Shown: positions 38,815-49,659 of the stretch, piece by piece | Layout of the letters: each line of letters begins with the position of its first letter | Position numbering within the stretch: position 1 is the stretch's first letter | The notes under the pieces: generated by a model | What the model saw: only the letters and a program-made list of their open reading frames with translations | Told to the model about the DNA's origin: nothing | Databases searched by the model: none | Made by a program: the position numbers and the translations under genes | Source: Welwitschia mirabilis | Lineage: Eukaryota > Gnetophyta > Gnetopsida > Welwitschiales | Assembly: GCA_051453625.1 (NCBI GenBank) | Contig: JBOZIK010000001.1 | Coordinates: 90,867,743 to 90,931,742 of the forward strand | Length of the DNA: 64,000 bases | Direction of reading: 5' to 3'

Positions 38815-38845
38815 TTATTACTAAGCTAGAGAAAAACAGAGTGGG

Positions 38846-38879
38846 GCATGCTAGGACCTACTAGCATGTCCTAGCATGC
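38846..38879. repeat. Perfect 12-bp inverted repeat (hairpin)
   Basis: GCATGCTAGGAC (38,846-38,857) and GTCCTAGCATGC (38,868-38,879) pair perfectly around a 10-nt loop. It is unusually GC-rich for the region. Confidence 0.9.
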
Positions 38880-38899
38880 TGATGGATAAACCATCAAAC

Positions 38900-40775
38900 T
38901 TGATCTTGTCTGCAAACTGATGGATAGAGAATGGGAAATATCTAATCTTAATGGCAAGAGATGAGTGATGCCAAGATGATATTCTAATAAAATCTTGGTT
39001 GGTAACTCCTCCTCATGTGGTTGCTCTTTCTTTAGGCCCTCATTGGTTTCTTTTCCACTCCGAACATGTATGATTTGGGTAGCTCAACATATGTATTCTC
39101 TATCTTACATTCATTGAGTCAAAAAAGAAAGTGAGTGTAGGTTTAACTCAACTATTGCATGTTTTACTGTAACTTTTGTAGCATGGAAGAGACTTGTTGA
39201 TTTCATTGTTGTTGGCATTCCATAAATCTCATGAAGATATCTTCCACGGAATTGAAGGTAGGAGAATAATTATCAAAAGAAGAAGGGTATTAGTGAAAAC
39301 ATGAACATATGAAGGATACTCATGAGAAAAGGGAGGATAAGTATTAAAAAGTGAAGATAATTGGTAAGATGATGAGGGGTAAAGGTTTTGAGAATGGTGA
39401 AAGGCACAAATTCAAACTCCTTATGGTGAAAGTAAGGATCCTTTTACTCTAAACCATGGAAGTGTTAAGAGGGGTTAAATGGTGATCAATTCAAATTCCA
39501 ATGTATGCGCATTAGAATGTTGAACAACGCATGAAGGGATATCTAAGCACTAGTGTTGAAGGTAATCCTTGAAAATTCGCCTAAGTTGAATGTAATCCTT
39601 GAAAATTTGCCTAGGTTGAAGGTAATCCCTTATAGTTCAGGTAGGCTATTGGTTAAAAGAAAAGTTGTAAGGATAGTTTAGTTGAAAGTTGGATTGAAAA
39701 TGGGATTCCTAGTTTTGGAAGAAGGAATAGGAATTATGGTCCATGTTGTAAGAATTTCCTTAGAATATTTCAAATGCATGACTTCTAGAAAAAGGTCTAC
39801 TTTCATATCAATGCTATTGTCCATGTTAGGTTCAAAGAGGGTTCAATGAAGTTGTAACATACAACTTTGTTGCCAATTTATGAACTTTTTTGGGGTTTTA
39901 AGACTCACTAGGCTAGGAACCCCACTCAATGGAATCTAAGAGGAATGTTGATAAGATTTGAAAGAGGAAAATGTAAGAAAGTAGCAATACTAATAAGGAG
40001 AGGCAACAACATTGGTTAAGTAAGGAGAACAACATTAGGAAAAATGTAATAGACTATAATCAGAAATAATGAAAGGAGAGGTGATAGATGAAAAGTGACA
40101 GGATGAAAGATGTATGGGGTCGGAAAATTGAAAAAACCCTAAATGCAATGCAAACATAAGAAATGATAGAAATAAAAATTACGACTCCTAGAAATCTGGA
40201 AATAATAATGTAGGAATGGAGAATGTGATGCACAAATGAAAATGCATAAAGTAAAATGCTAAAACTTAAAAGAAAAAGCCTTGCAAAAAATAGTTTTCTA
40301 AAAATTTTTAATTTTTGTTTTTACCCTTGATGTCTTTGAAGCTTGGGAAAAGCGGAAGTAAGAAGAGGAGGAAATAAGGGGAAAAGACTAGGAAACACAT
40401 CTTCCCTTTGAAAACCTTATAAAAATTAACTAGCCATACATGAAAATTTTGACATGGTACTTTAACCAAAAAGAGAGCTAAAAAGAAAATGCAATAAAAA
40501 AAAGAAATAAATGTTGTAAATAAAAAGAAAAAGGATATTAAAAAGGGGCCAATATATCAAGAAAATTAGTGGGAATGTAAGTTATTTAAAAGAAAATAAA
40601 AAGAGCACTAGAAGAGGACTAGTTTAAAAAGAAAAGAAAGAAACATGAAAAAGGACCAGATTGGGTTCCACCAAAGATAGACCACTCACTGGAAAAATAA
40701 AATAAAATAAAATAAAATGAGTAGTAAAGTAAATTCTATGCATCTCCCATTATAGAATACATGTCATTATCCCAA
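38900..40775 (-). pseudogene. Leader and gag-like low-complexity region (element D)
   Basis: On the minus strand around 39,300-39,500 a Tyr/Pro/His-rich stretch (DPYFHHKEFEFVPFTIL) parallels the low-complexity segment of element C near 8,770-9,030, upstream of its gag-like helix. A CAAATTCAAACTCCTTATGG block near 39,409 is shared in weakened form. A short tandem repeat (TTGAA.GTAATCCTTGAAAA, about 39,555-39,640) interrupts it. Coding status is doubtful. 39,900-40,775 is non-coding leader. Confidence 0.35.
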
Positions 40776-40787
40776 ATAATGGTACCA
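40776..40787 (-). promoter_or_regulatory. Primer-binding-site-like motif, element D
   Basis: The minus strand reads TGGTACCATTAT a few bases inside the 5' LTR. It corresponds to TGGTATTATTAC in element C. Confidence 0.5.
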
Positions 40788-41707
40788 AAAAGCTATGTGT
40801 GGTAAAATTTGGCTAAGCTTGTATCTCATATTAATATATTATAATGTAAGATTGCTCTAAGGATATAAATTTGCAAGGTCAAGCCCAACTTTTACCAATA
40901 AATATCTAGCATTTCTATTTCTGGTATAGTCCTAGTATCTTTCTTCTCAAGTAATAAATGTGTAATAAACAATAGCAAAGTAAACACAGAAGCATGGTTG
41001 AAGAGTAAGGATTTAGAAATATAAAAATAAAAAAGAAAGGAAATGAGTTAGAGACTAAAATTAGGAATGAAGCCTACCTCTCAAAATCTTACATGAATAT
41101 AACAACAATGGAATGAGTTTTTGTAACATATAATAGAATTTTTCTATTGTTAACCTAAAAATGTCAAGATCCATTAAGGCTCAAATATGGTAATATAATC
41201 TTATTCACTATATAACTGTTAATGAAGACTTTAAGTCATCCTAGCTTTCATAGCATATCTGTAGCATGGAAAGTAGTTAAAATCCCAAAAGACCATCAAA
41301 CATCTGTAAACCATGTACTAAGATGAAAACATGAAGAAATTACGTAGTAGAAATCATAAAAGCTTAACATACTTCAGCACAAAATCAAGCATAACAAGTA
41401 TGTAAGGGCATCCACACTTGTTATTAAAAATATTACACCAAAGAATTGATTGTTACTCCTTCAACTTATCAAAAGCATTACAAATATGTTAAATAAACTA
41501 CACTTGAAATTAAGAGACTCAAGCAAAAGAGGCAGCAACATTTTATTAAAATGAAACAAAAGAAAGTCTATATGGAAAACAAAAGTCTCAAGGCAATGCT
41601 TGAATGGTCATGCTAGCCTTAAGGGCTAGTCCATCCCTAAAGAAAGAATTTAGAAGGAAGCTATAGAAAGGACTCCTTTAGTGATGTGCATAGTATATCT
41701 CAACCTC

Positions 41708-41717
41708 NNNNNNNNNN
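41708..41717. other. Assembly gap (10 N)
   Basis: Run of undetermined bases inside the element D 5' LTR. The partner LTR has ordinary sequence here. Confidence 0.99.
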
Positions 41718-41782
41718 GTATAAAATGGCAAAGAACTAAATCTCCAACTAAATTGAACTCCCTTAAAAGTAAGGCCAAGGTG

Positions 41783-41792
41783 GCCTTTTATA
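41783..41792 (-). promoter_or_regulatory. TATA box in element D 5' LTR
   Basis: TATAAAAGGC on the minus strand, as at 33,845-33,854. Confidence 0.65.
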
Positions 41793-42299
41793 CATTAAAA
41801 ACTAGAGTTAGTGTTAGGATTTCATAAATCTGTGTAATAATCTAGTCCTCAGATCAAGTCATCAATAGGATCAATTGATTCAGTATTTGAAAAGCAGCTC
41901 AAAACATAATAATGAAAGTCTAACTTGAAAGATAACAAGCACTACTATCAAGTTGCATTAGCGCTACTAGTGCTCTAAGAAAATAGCTCCTCATCTTCTA
42001 CAAGATGATCCTCCATCCTATTAAAAACCTACAAAATCATAATGTAAAGGTTGAATGTTAGTAAATTATGATTTTAATAGGATATATCAAAATAAATATA
42101 GAAAACCAAGAATATAAGGACTTGATCATGCTAAATTAGACCTAATTACTTGAGATAAATGTTACTTTTTTCATGTTAACAAGTTCTAAATCTTTATCTC
42201 TAAACCATCCTTTTCCACATTCACTTTTACCTTAATATTTCAAATATTTTGATCACCTTGCAATAATACTTAAAGTTTTAATCCTCAAACTACCCTTGG

Positions 42300-43330
42300 A
42301 TAACCTCTTGAAGTTCATAAAACTAATTCCTTCATATCTTTAACCTCAAATATTTTTGTTTTTATCAAAAATCTCAATGATGCTTCTACTTTTTAAGGTT
42401 TATATCATGAGAATCCTTATGAATTTCTTGAAGAATTTGAACTAGTTTGTAAATTTACACTTCAAGCCCATCCTAACATAGCCAAACTAGTAATTATTCC
42501 TCTTTTTTTTTTAAAATAATAGAGCTAAACATTAGCTTAGGCTTGTAAAAAATAACGAGGATCTTTTAAATTTGGAAAATATAAGGAAACATTTATTAAA
42601 AAAAAAATTCTACAACTTGTATTAACCAAATAAAATAACTTATTAGTAGCTTCAAATAAACTACTAACAAATACTACTTTGAGACTTTGAGCATTATAGG
42701 GACTTTCTTATTAAAAACCCCAATCATGACTTTGAAGTATGACCATTGGTTTAATTTTTTTCTCAAAAGGCCTAAACAAAGAAATAAGTGAAATGGCAAC
42801 CAATGATAAATTACTTAATGCTAAACCTAGTGAAGCTTAGAGTGAATTGGAAGAAATGTTAGAAGTAAGTTATAGATGGAAAAATGTTAAAAATGACTAT
42901 TCTAGAAATAGAATTATTTTGAATGGTCTTTTGAATATGGATAAATCAAATGAATAATTAAAAAAGAAAATGGAAAGTCTCTTTACTCAATTAGAAAGTT
43001 TTAAATTAAAATAAGACAAATTAAGACAAAATCCAACTCAAACTTCATTAAGTTCATCTTTTTGTGAATTGTATTTCAAGGAAACTTAAAATGCTTTATA
43101 ATAACATCATTTGTTCAAATCTCATATCCTTAGCCAAACCTATAATGCTAATTTACCATTCAACAAGTTTATTAATCCATAAATAAATCAAAATCAAAAC
43201 ACCAATAATCCTTTCAATAATCAATCTTGAAGATAACCTAAACCATTACCTCTTCCTTCATCTTGGGAAAATAAATTATAAGAAATAATAAAACTATTAG
43301 TAAACCAAATGAAACAAACAAAACCAAGAC
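42300..43330 (+). pseudogene. Gag relic (element 2)
   Basis: HENPYEFLEEFELVCKF matches the start of the retrotransposon gag domain ('DP..HL..FE..C'). It is followed by an RAKH segment ('KAK.WL') and a RDFLIKNPNHDFEV piece, where 'CPHHGF' has become NPNHDF. Later the frame is Asn/Gln-rich (43,130-43,340) like the gag C-terminus. Stops and shifts are present. It begins about 120 bp after element D, which displaced it from its LTR. Confidence 0.68.
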
Positions 43331-43769
43331 TTAATTTTATGTTTAAATAATAAAATAAGAAATAGAATCATTTAAGTTTATCATGTCAATCAACTCTTAA
43401 TCTAAAGTCACTCATATCGTAAAAAAGCACACTGATACAAATGTCATTAGATTGAAAGTGAAAAATGTATTTTAGATCCTAATCCTAAAACTAAGGAAAG
43501 AAAATCTTGAATCTAAATCTTAGAAGAAAGTTCAAAATGGAAAACTAGAAGATTCCATTTCTTTCCTAGTTGTCTTCAATCTAATAGAAGTAATAATAAT
43601 TATAAAGATATCCATAAAATCTTTAACGATGTTAATACTAATTTTTCTATTCTCAAGTTAATTAAAAAAATCCTTTTTATGCTCAATTCTTAAAGATGTA
43701 TGCACCTAAAAAGAAAAGATTTAATCATTTAAAGGAACAGTTGATCTTACCACTTATACTATATGCCTT

Positions 43770-44166
43770 TTGTAATCTAGAATAGTAGTGAAATATGGTA
43801 ATTCTAAATTCCTGACCATTACTATTACTATTTGAGATCATATCATTGATAGAGCTTTAGTAGATTTAGAAGATTGAGTTAATCTTATAGTAGAACCCAT
43901 TTTTTAAGCCTAAAGGGTTATCCATGTTGACCTCACTGATGTAATTTTTCTATGGCTGATGGAACTTTAATAACATTTTTATGAGTCTTGAAAGATGTTT
44001 TAATTCACATAGATAAATCCATTTATGTTGTTAACTTTGTGATTCTTAAAAAACTCTTAAATTCAACAAGTTATCCATCATTCTTACTCAACCTTGGCTT
44101 ACACTAAAATTAATAGTAGATATAGTGCATTAAAAATTGTTTGTGACAATCTTTATATTACCTTAA
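43770..44166 (+). pseudogene. Aspartic protease relic (element 2)
   Basis: YGNSKFLTITITI, then DRALVDLED, match 'SPIITCTIGN....KALLDLGASVNLLP', with the catalytic Asp still visible as VDLED. NLIVEPIF, then DVLIHIDKSIYVVNFVIL-like residues, match 'VEDVLI.VDKF..PVDFVVL'. The last codons before the TGTCACACCC at 44,167 read into a CDNLYITL stretch as expected for the polyprotein. The link to RT is cut by element E. Confidence 0.7.
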
Positions 44167-44678
44167 TGTCACACCCATATTTTTTTAAGGTCCAAAGATT
44201 AATCTAAAAACTAAATTAAAATAATTTTGTTATAATAGTGTCCATAAGCTAATGTAGTTATTGTATTTATATTCTAGAAAATTTTGTGCTTAAAAGTTTA
44301 TTCATGTCATATTAGCTGTAATATTATTTTGTTATTATAATCCTTAGTAATTATGATTTTGAATGTAAAGTTAGTGGTTTTGATAGTGGGTAAATTAATG
44401 GATTTCATTAATAGTATTTTCCCTTATAAAATAATTGCATCATCCTTTATTTTACTTGAAAAAATATATTATTATGTGATGGCTCTTCTTTATTTTTGTG
44501 AAAAGAAATATTATTTGATATATAAAGCATCTAATGATCAAGTAAATAATGTTGAGACGTTATGAAACCTCCACCACTTTCAGCATACTACTTCTACCAC
44601 CTCCATCACCTTTACCACTTTTCCACCTTTACCAGTCTCTCTTTTGATGGTACCTCTTCACGTTCTACATCATCTTGC

Positions 44679-44686
44679 TATAAATA
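44679..44686 (+). promoter_or_regulatory. TATA box of element E LTR
   Basis: TATAAATA in the context GCTATAAATAGGA, 512 bp into the LTR. It is preceded by a CCACC-rich stretch (44,568-44,640) that may be a promoter-proximal element. Confidence 0.6.
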
Positions 44687-45082
44687 GGACTTTATTCTCC
44701 TCATATTTTCATACCTTTGAAAAATTAAAGTTTGGAAGCCTTAGAGCCTTGGAACTTTAAAAGAGTCTTGAAGTCTTCAAACATTATATGGGTATGGTTC
44801 CCATTTAATTCTTGCATCCTTAATTAGTCCTTTTCTTGTGTGAATCCCTTTATGAATTTCTATTTTATATATTTCTTGCAAATATTGTAAAGTTGTTAAA
44901 TGAGCATATTATTGGTATTCGAACAAATGCAATCTTGTATATAAACCCTAGTTTTTACTACCTTCTCTTGAAAAATCTTCATGAAATTCTATTTCTTGTT
45001 GAGGATCTGCATTTGATGATACATCTTGCTCATGCTTTCTTTAATACCTTAGATTCTTAAAATCTCATGAAATGAGTTTTCA

Positions 45083-45230
45083 CAAATCACCGAATGAGGT
45101 AGTGGAAAGTGAAAACCCATAGATTGCCGAATGAGGCAGTGGGCTCCATAGATCACTGAATGAGGCAGTGGTAATCCACAGATTGCTGAGAGAGGCAGTG
45201 GACCCCATAGATTATTGAATGAGGCAGTGG
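45083..45230 (+). repeat. Minisatellite, five units of about 30 bp with GAGGCAGTGG core
   Basis: Five head-to-tail units each carry AGAT..C.GAATGAGGCAGTGG or a near match, with variable 5-8 bp linkers such as GCTCCAT, TAATCCAC and ACCCCAT. It lies about 400 bp downstream of the TATA box, so it would be in the transcribed R/U5 part of the LTR. Confidence 0.92.
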
Positions 45231-46239
45231 AGGAAATTGAAAATAAAAAATATTATGATGAAAAATTATTGAAAAACTGGTTATTTTCTCATATCATTTC
45301 CATGAGATTATCCTGTGAAATTCTTGATATGTTCATCATTTCTTGATTCTTGCCTTATCAAATCTTCAAACTTGGTACCTTAAACTTGCCTTGCCTAGAC
45401 CATACTGGGAACTATGAAATTTTCACAGTTCTCACTCCATAATTCTTGTGTAAAACAAGTGATAAAACTAGAGCTTGATTGCCAAGGAGGGCAAAAAAAA
45501 GAGGAGATTATGTTTTTCAGTTTATGTTTAGAAACTATTTTAGAGTGAAACTTGTTTGCCTATTGAGAATCTTTAATTCCTCTGTATTATAATTATCTTA
45601 AAAATACATTGAATATTGGATTATGTACATCTTTGTTGAGATATTATTTCAATGAAATATGAAATTTGATTATGCATCTCTTGCAAAATTTCTTAAGAAT
45701 TTATTGTTTAATTATAGAATGGTAAAATTTGGAATTTATATCTTTGAATGTAGATTTATTGTATTCTTATTTACTCGTTAGATGAACATGTAAAGCGCAA
45801 ATTATACATGTTATATTAAAAAGTTTTTCTTTAAAAAGATAATAGGTGAATTTTAAATTTAAGAAAGTCCTTATAAGATGATTAGGATAAGAAGGCTTAA
45901 GTCAATATAAATTATTTATCAAAAGAGTCTCCCGTATGTGCAGACATAGATTCAAACCGCCGAGCACTTTTTAGTTTCAATCTCCAGCCAACTATCCTAC
46001 TGACTTTCATTCTACTTCGCTGTTAAGGGGGAGCTGTAAAGCAATGACGTTACGCCTACGTTAAGGTTTAATCATTACATTGCTGATGTTAACAAGAAGA
46101 ACCGCGCAAAGTTTGATTGGAGCAACACATTCTTCCCAGCTCCGCTTCTCAACGCAATCTCTGAATCAAAGATTTCAGATGGTCTGCAACAATGAACCAT
46201 CCATTCCAGCAACGATTGCCATCTGTCTGGATCGATCAT

Positions 46240-46530
46240 GGCTTTACAGCTAGGGCAAGTCTATCTTCCAAGCGCAGGAATACTTGTGAGGTACGTTCCT
46301 CCGATATCTGAAGCCATTAAACGCATCAAGTACCAAATGAAGGCGAAGGTGCAGATCAGGAAATTTGTATTTTATGAATGCTTGCAAAGGCATTGCTGCT
46401 AACTCTATGTGCGTCCATTTCGCTTCTTCTCCTACTGGAAATTTCCCTATCAACGGCGCCAGAACTAGCTTGCAATCATCTATTCGCTTGGTAAAATCAT
46501 TCTTCGTATCGAAAACAGGACGATAGAATC
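46240..46530 (-). pseudogene. Unidentified ORF fragment, possibly PPR continuation
   Basis: A minus-strand frame of about 90 codons is open from roughly 46,520 to 46,250. It contains FDTKNDFTKRIDDC, then a LAAMPLQAF stretch, and ends with DAFNGFRYRRNVPHKYSCAW. The last segment has the spacing of a PPR helix pair ('EAL..F..M......PDKYSFA.VL'), and it lies downstream of a clearer PPR-like piece in the right direction. The first part has no match I can name. A stop follows at the end. Confidence 0.35.
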
Positions 46531-46590
46531 ATCTGTTAAAACATTCGTGTGTGTTTACCCTTTCTTGCGTCTTTTACCTCTTCCTGAAAT

Positions 46591-46910
46591 TCAACAACGC
46601 AAGGAAGACGGAATTCTGGATTGGCTTTTAAAAACCTTCTGCAACACGCGCTCTGCATCATCAAGTTCACTAATCTGCACATAAAGAGCGAGAATTCTGG
46701 TGGAAAAGAAGACATTATTAGCATGACTGTGTCTGAGAACGAAAGCACGAAGTCTGAGGAGCACAGATGTCTGTGTAGGCCGAGAGAAGCGGTCATCCCA
46801 TAAATTGAAATTAGAAATGGAAACAGCAGAAGAGGAGAAGACTGAAAATGGAGTAGCATGAAAGAGGATTTTGTTGTTGCATAAGGCATCTGTGGAGATG
46901 CAGTGCTTGA
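46591..46910 (-). pseudogene. PPR-protein-like fragment, N-terminal part
   Basis: One minus-strand frame is open for about 100 codons, from near 46,910 to a TGA at 46,591. After a Ser/Phe-rich stretch that could be an organellar transit peptide, it contains LRAFVLRHSHANNVFFSTRI, then LALYVQISELDDAERVLQKV. This has the residues and spacing of a plant pentatricopeptide repeat ('LHA.VLK.G...NVFV.T.LL.LYA..G.L.DA..VFDKM'). PPR proteins bind organellar RNA. The frame breaks right after one repeat, so this is a relic. A competing 117-codon frame in another phase (46,536-46,889) has no recognisable domain. Confidence 0.55.
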
Positions 46911-47691
46911 TTTCTCACAATAGATGAAGGATGAAAGAGGTTATGCATGAATCCAAGTAAATTCTAACTGCTTTTTCTTATTTAAGAAAATGCCCGACCA
47001 CTAAGTTTCCACAACTAAGTTTCCATTTCATGGTTTCCAGTCCGCAGCCTGCAAGGACGCCTCTCAGCCTAACCATTGACTTCCTTTAAGCCATTGCTGG
47101 TTTTGCATTGGAATTCTTGCTTGCTGTTGCTTTTGTGTCGTGCACACGTCTATTCAATCGCACTGATAGACAATGGTTAAGAATCGGAGTCCTCGTATAC
47201 TGTGAATGATGATGAAAGTGTTGTAAACCCCAAGCAACAGCAAGCCAGAATAGACGTATGGAGGTCTTGGAGGTCTTGGTTTTGAATTCCCAGTAAAATA
47301 TTTTCTCTTGGACTTTCTACCATACCTCCTGTTATTTTTATATGAACATTATATGCATAGTACATTTCTTTAAGTAAAATACCTGATTCCTTTAATTATT
47401 CTCATATGAGCATTATACGTATTAAAATATTTAAATAATTGCCTAAGGGTTTTGTTTATCTATTTGACATTTACTTAATAGATTCAAGCGAAGGGGAGAA
47501 GGGAAAAAAAATTCAATCTAAACTGTGTCGATTGCTCATCATGGATATCTTGTTTATGAAATATTTATATAATTACAATTAATTTGTATTAAGTAGTAGA
47601 ATTTTAACAAAGTCATTTCACTATATTTATCCACATTTAAAGTTTAAACTTTATGTTTAGGAGTTATTGAGAATTTTTTTTAGGGCTTTAC

Positions 47692-47806
47692 ATTTTGGTA
47701 TCAGAGCGTCAAATTTGAAGTTTCTAACTCATAAATTCGCGGTTTTACATTTTGGTATTAGAGTGTCAAATTTGAAGTTTCCAACTAATAAATTTGGGTT
47801 TTACAC
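47692..47806 (+). repeat. 57-bp tandem duplication spanning the primer binding site
   Basis: Two copies, period 57 bp. Each begins with TTTTACATTTTGGTAT and contains GTGTCAAATTTGAAGTTTC or a near copy. The PBS core occurs intact in the first (47,696) and altered in the second (47,753, TGGTATTAGAGT). Confidence 0.9.
47696..47707 (+). promoter_or_regulatory. Primer binding site, tRNA-Met type
   Basis: TGGTATCAGAGC, the standard plant LTR-retrotransposon PBS complementary to the 3' end of initiator tRNA-Met, 3 bases after the LTR-like terminus ACA. Confidence 0.8.
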
Positions 47807-48640
47807 TTAAGTATTCTTTGAATAGGAATAAATAGTTATCCTTTTTTGAAATACGACTTTCCGGTGATGAATTATTTTAATTTTAAACGATATGCTTTAT
47901 TTGAATATATAATATGAATTGTTGTTAAAACTTGGATTTCAATAAAATTGGCACGCCTATTGAATGTATTTATTTTGAAGATTTTAATTATGCTTTTAAT
48001 AAAATGAAAATGACTAGCTCTTTTAATGCCATCTTTATTGCTAATAGTGTTATTCATGATGATTTCAAACCACTATCTAATTATCTCTAGCCCACGATCT
48101 TATTAGATACAGAATAGCACAAAATTCTTTAAACCTGGGATCTAGGATTTTCATGGACATGAGAGGTTCTTTTAGTACGAAACTCTTCTAAAAGGCTTTT
48201 TCTGAAAAGGATAGCTACAAATTTCCGAAAAAATACTATCTCCCATAAAGTTAGAATGACAATCTTTTTTAATTCTCTTCACATACTAGAAGGGGGAAAA
48301 CAATCAGTTTTTCACTGAATTCACAAAAATTTTTCCACAAAACCATTTAGATTTTGATTGACAGTTTTTCAGACATTATTTTACTAAGTATAATAGAAAT
48401 TGATCATTTTGTTTTCAAAAAAATTGAATTTTTTATTTCCGACTTTGATATCTTTCGCGTTAATTCTGATTAATAATTGAATAAGAATATTCTTTCTATA
48501 ACCTATAATTGATTTGAAAATTTCCGAGGAGAAAAATAATGGAGATATTTGAGTTAGCTTAGTTTACTTTTTGCGATAGTTTGATTGTGTAAATTTATTT
48601 TTAAGGATTTCCAAAACATGGATGTGCATCTTTTTACATT
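47807..48640 (+). other. Leader-like DNA of element E, nothing coding
   Basis: AT-rich with some retained CG dinucleotides (48,140-48,460). No gag motif was found in any frame. The boundary with element 2 RT lies somewhere before 48,650. Confidence 0.4.
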
Positions 48641-48649
48641 TGATCTATT

Positions 48650-49640
48650 AATAGAATCTTATGTTTTTATGAGAGATAAGAACTTACCAACTTACTATTA
48701 AAAACTTTCAAGTCTTTACTTAGTCTTATCATTATATACTTGGAGTTCATCCTCTTATTTGTTTACAGTATATATATTTAGAACCTAATATAAAACTTGT
48801 TTCTTAATCTCAGGAGAGGTTAAATCTAAAGCTTAGGGATATTTTTAAAGAAGAAATCATGAAACTTTGAGAAGCTAATATAATTTACCCCATTGTAGAT
48901 GGTGAATGATGAGCCCTTTGCAAGTTGTTCTAAAGAAGAATGGTAAATGGTGGATATGTGTAGATTTTTTTTTTCCTTTTCTCATACTTATACTAAGAAA
49001 GATCACTTTCCTATATTGTTCATTAATGAAATCCTTGTTAAACTCTCCCTGCATTATTATTATTATTTTTTTGGATGGGTATAATGGTTATAATTAATTC
49101 CTATAGCTTAAAAAGATCAAGTAAAAACTACTTTTACTTGTCCATTTGGAACTTTTCCCTACTCGCATGTCTTTTGGTTTAAGTAATGTTCCTGCAACTT
49201 TCCAATGGTGTATGATGCATCTTTTTATTGAATTATCAGATAAATTTTTAAAAATTTTGATGAATGTTTTTTATTCTTTATAATGATTTTCTTAATTAAA
49301 CAATGTGTTGTTTAAAGTTAATCTTAAATTATTGTTTTGATCATAATCTTAAACTTAGTTGAAGAAAAATTATCTCATGTTCACTAGTGGCATTATTCTA
49401 GATCATATTATTTCTAAGGAAGTAATAAAAATATGTTCTATAGATATCAATATCATTTATTCTCTACTACTCTTGCTGATATAAAAGATATGACATCTTT
49501 CTTAGGATATATTAGTTCTTATTATTGTTTCATTTCATCTTTTAGTTCTCTTACTAAACCTTTGACTGAATTCATTCTTAAACAAGCATATTTCTCCTGG
49601 AAACTTAATTGTAAGACTACATTTGAGAAACTTAAATAGC
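48650..49640 (+). pseudogene. Reverse transcriptase relic (element 2)
   Basis: GEVKSKA matches 'RRLNPKL', followed by a FKEEIMKL stretch, then ANIIYPIVD ('AGIIYPISDS'). SPLQVVLKKNGKWWICVDFF is RT motif 1. FLDGYNGYN (49,070-49,096) is motif A with its Asp. ACLLV*VMFLQLSNGV matches 'MPFGLCNAPATFQR'. The YMDD box is reduced to LMNVF near 49,257. YISSYYCFISSFSSLTKPLT and FEKLK close the connection domain. It differs from elements 1 and 3 in lacking the GMTVV-type spacer before motif 1. Confidence 0.83.
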
Positions 49641-49659
49641 TTTTATCATCTTCATGTAT

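Larger units (their letters stand above)
32877..42181 (-). mobile_element. Element D: non-autonomous (LARD-like) LTR element nested in element 2
   Basis: LTRs at 32,877-34,230 and 40,796-42,181, in direct orientation, flank about 6.6 kb. TATA boxes in both LTRs and a PBS-like motif read leftwards. No RT, RH or IN motif is visible inside. The 7-bp AGTTCTA abuts both ends (32,870-32,876 and 42,182-42,188). It is related to element C and carries a CpG-retaining island (37,850-38,400) that C lacks. Confidence 0.72.
40796..42181 (-). repeat. Element D 5' LTR (minus orientation)
   Basis: Starts TGTGTGG and ends TGTTAACA on the + strand, and aligns end to end with 32,877-34,230. It contains a 10-base gap of N. 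Confidence 0.85.
45930..47290. other. CpG-retaining gene-like island within the element E LTR
   Basis: Sharp rise in GC and in CG dinucleotides relative to both flanks, for example AACCGCCGAGC, ATGACGTTACGCC and AACGGCGCC. It contains the PPR-like fragment described separately on the minus strand. The remaining parts (45,930-46,240 and 46,930-47,290) have no identified product. It is probably a captured piece of a nuclear gene with flanking DNA, or a remnant of older low-copy DNA. Confidence 0.6.
44167..47692 (+). repeat. LTR of element E (with embedded island)
   Basis: Terminal TG...CA, an upstream TATA, and the adjacent PBS fit an LTR. At 3.5 kb it is long, but about 1.35 kb of it (45,930-47,290) is a compositionally distinct gene-like island, leaving about 2.2 kb of LTR-like sequence. 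An alternative is that the TGTCACACCC is a chance match and the LTR begins elsewhere. Confidence 0.45.
44167..48640 (+). mobile_element. Element E: partial LTR element inserted in element 2 polyprotein
   Basis: Non-polyprotein DNA of about 4.5 kb separates the protease of element 2 from its RT. The left part looks like one LTR: it starts TGTCACACCC, has a TATA box at 44,679 and ends TTTACA at 47,692. A tRNA-Met-type PBS follows, then about 0.9 kb of leader-like DNA. No second LTR or coding domain was found, so the element is truncated or rearranged. The exact right border is unknown. Confidence 0.5.

Noticed and set aside
44836-45060. 74-codon + strand frame downstream of the element E TATA box
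   Set aside because: AT-rich hydrophobic frame within LTR sequence without similarity to any element protein.
45952-45967. TTCAAACCGCCGAGCAC resembling the T-arm end of a tRNA
   Set aside because: No matching acceptor, D or anticodon arms could be folded around it.
46621-46803. 60-codon + strand frame in the gene-like island
   Set aside because: Antisense shadow of the PPR-like segment with no domain.
46536-46889. 117-codon minus-strand frame with hydrophobic start
   Set aside because: It overlaps the PPR-like frame in another phase. The PPR-like frame has a recognisable repeat, while this one shows no domain, so I treat it as a shadow.
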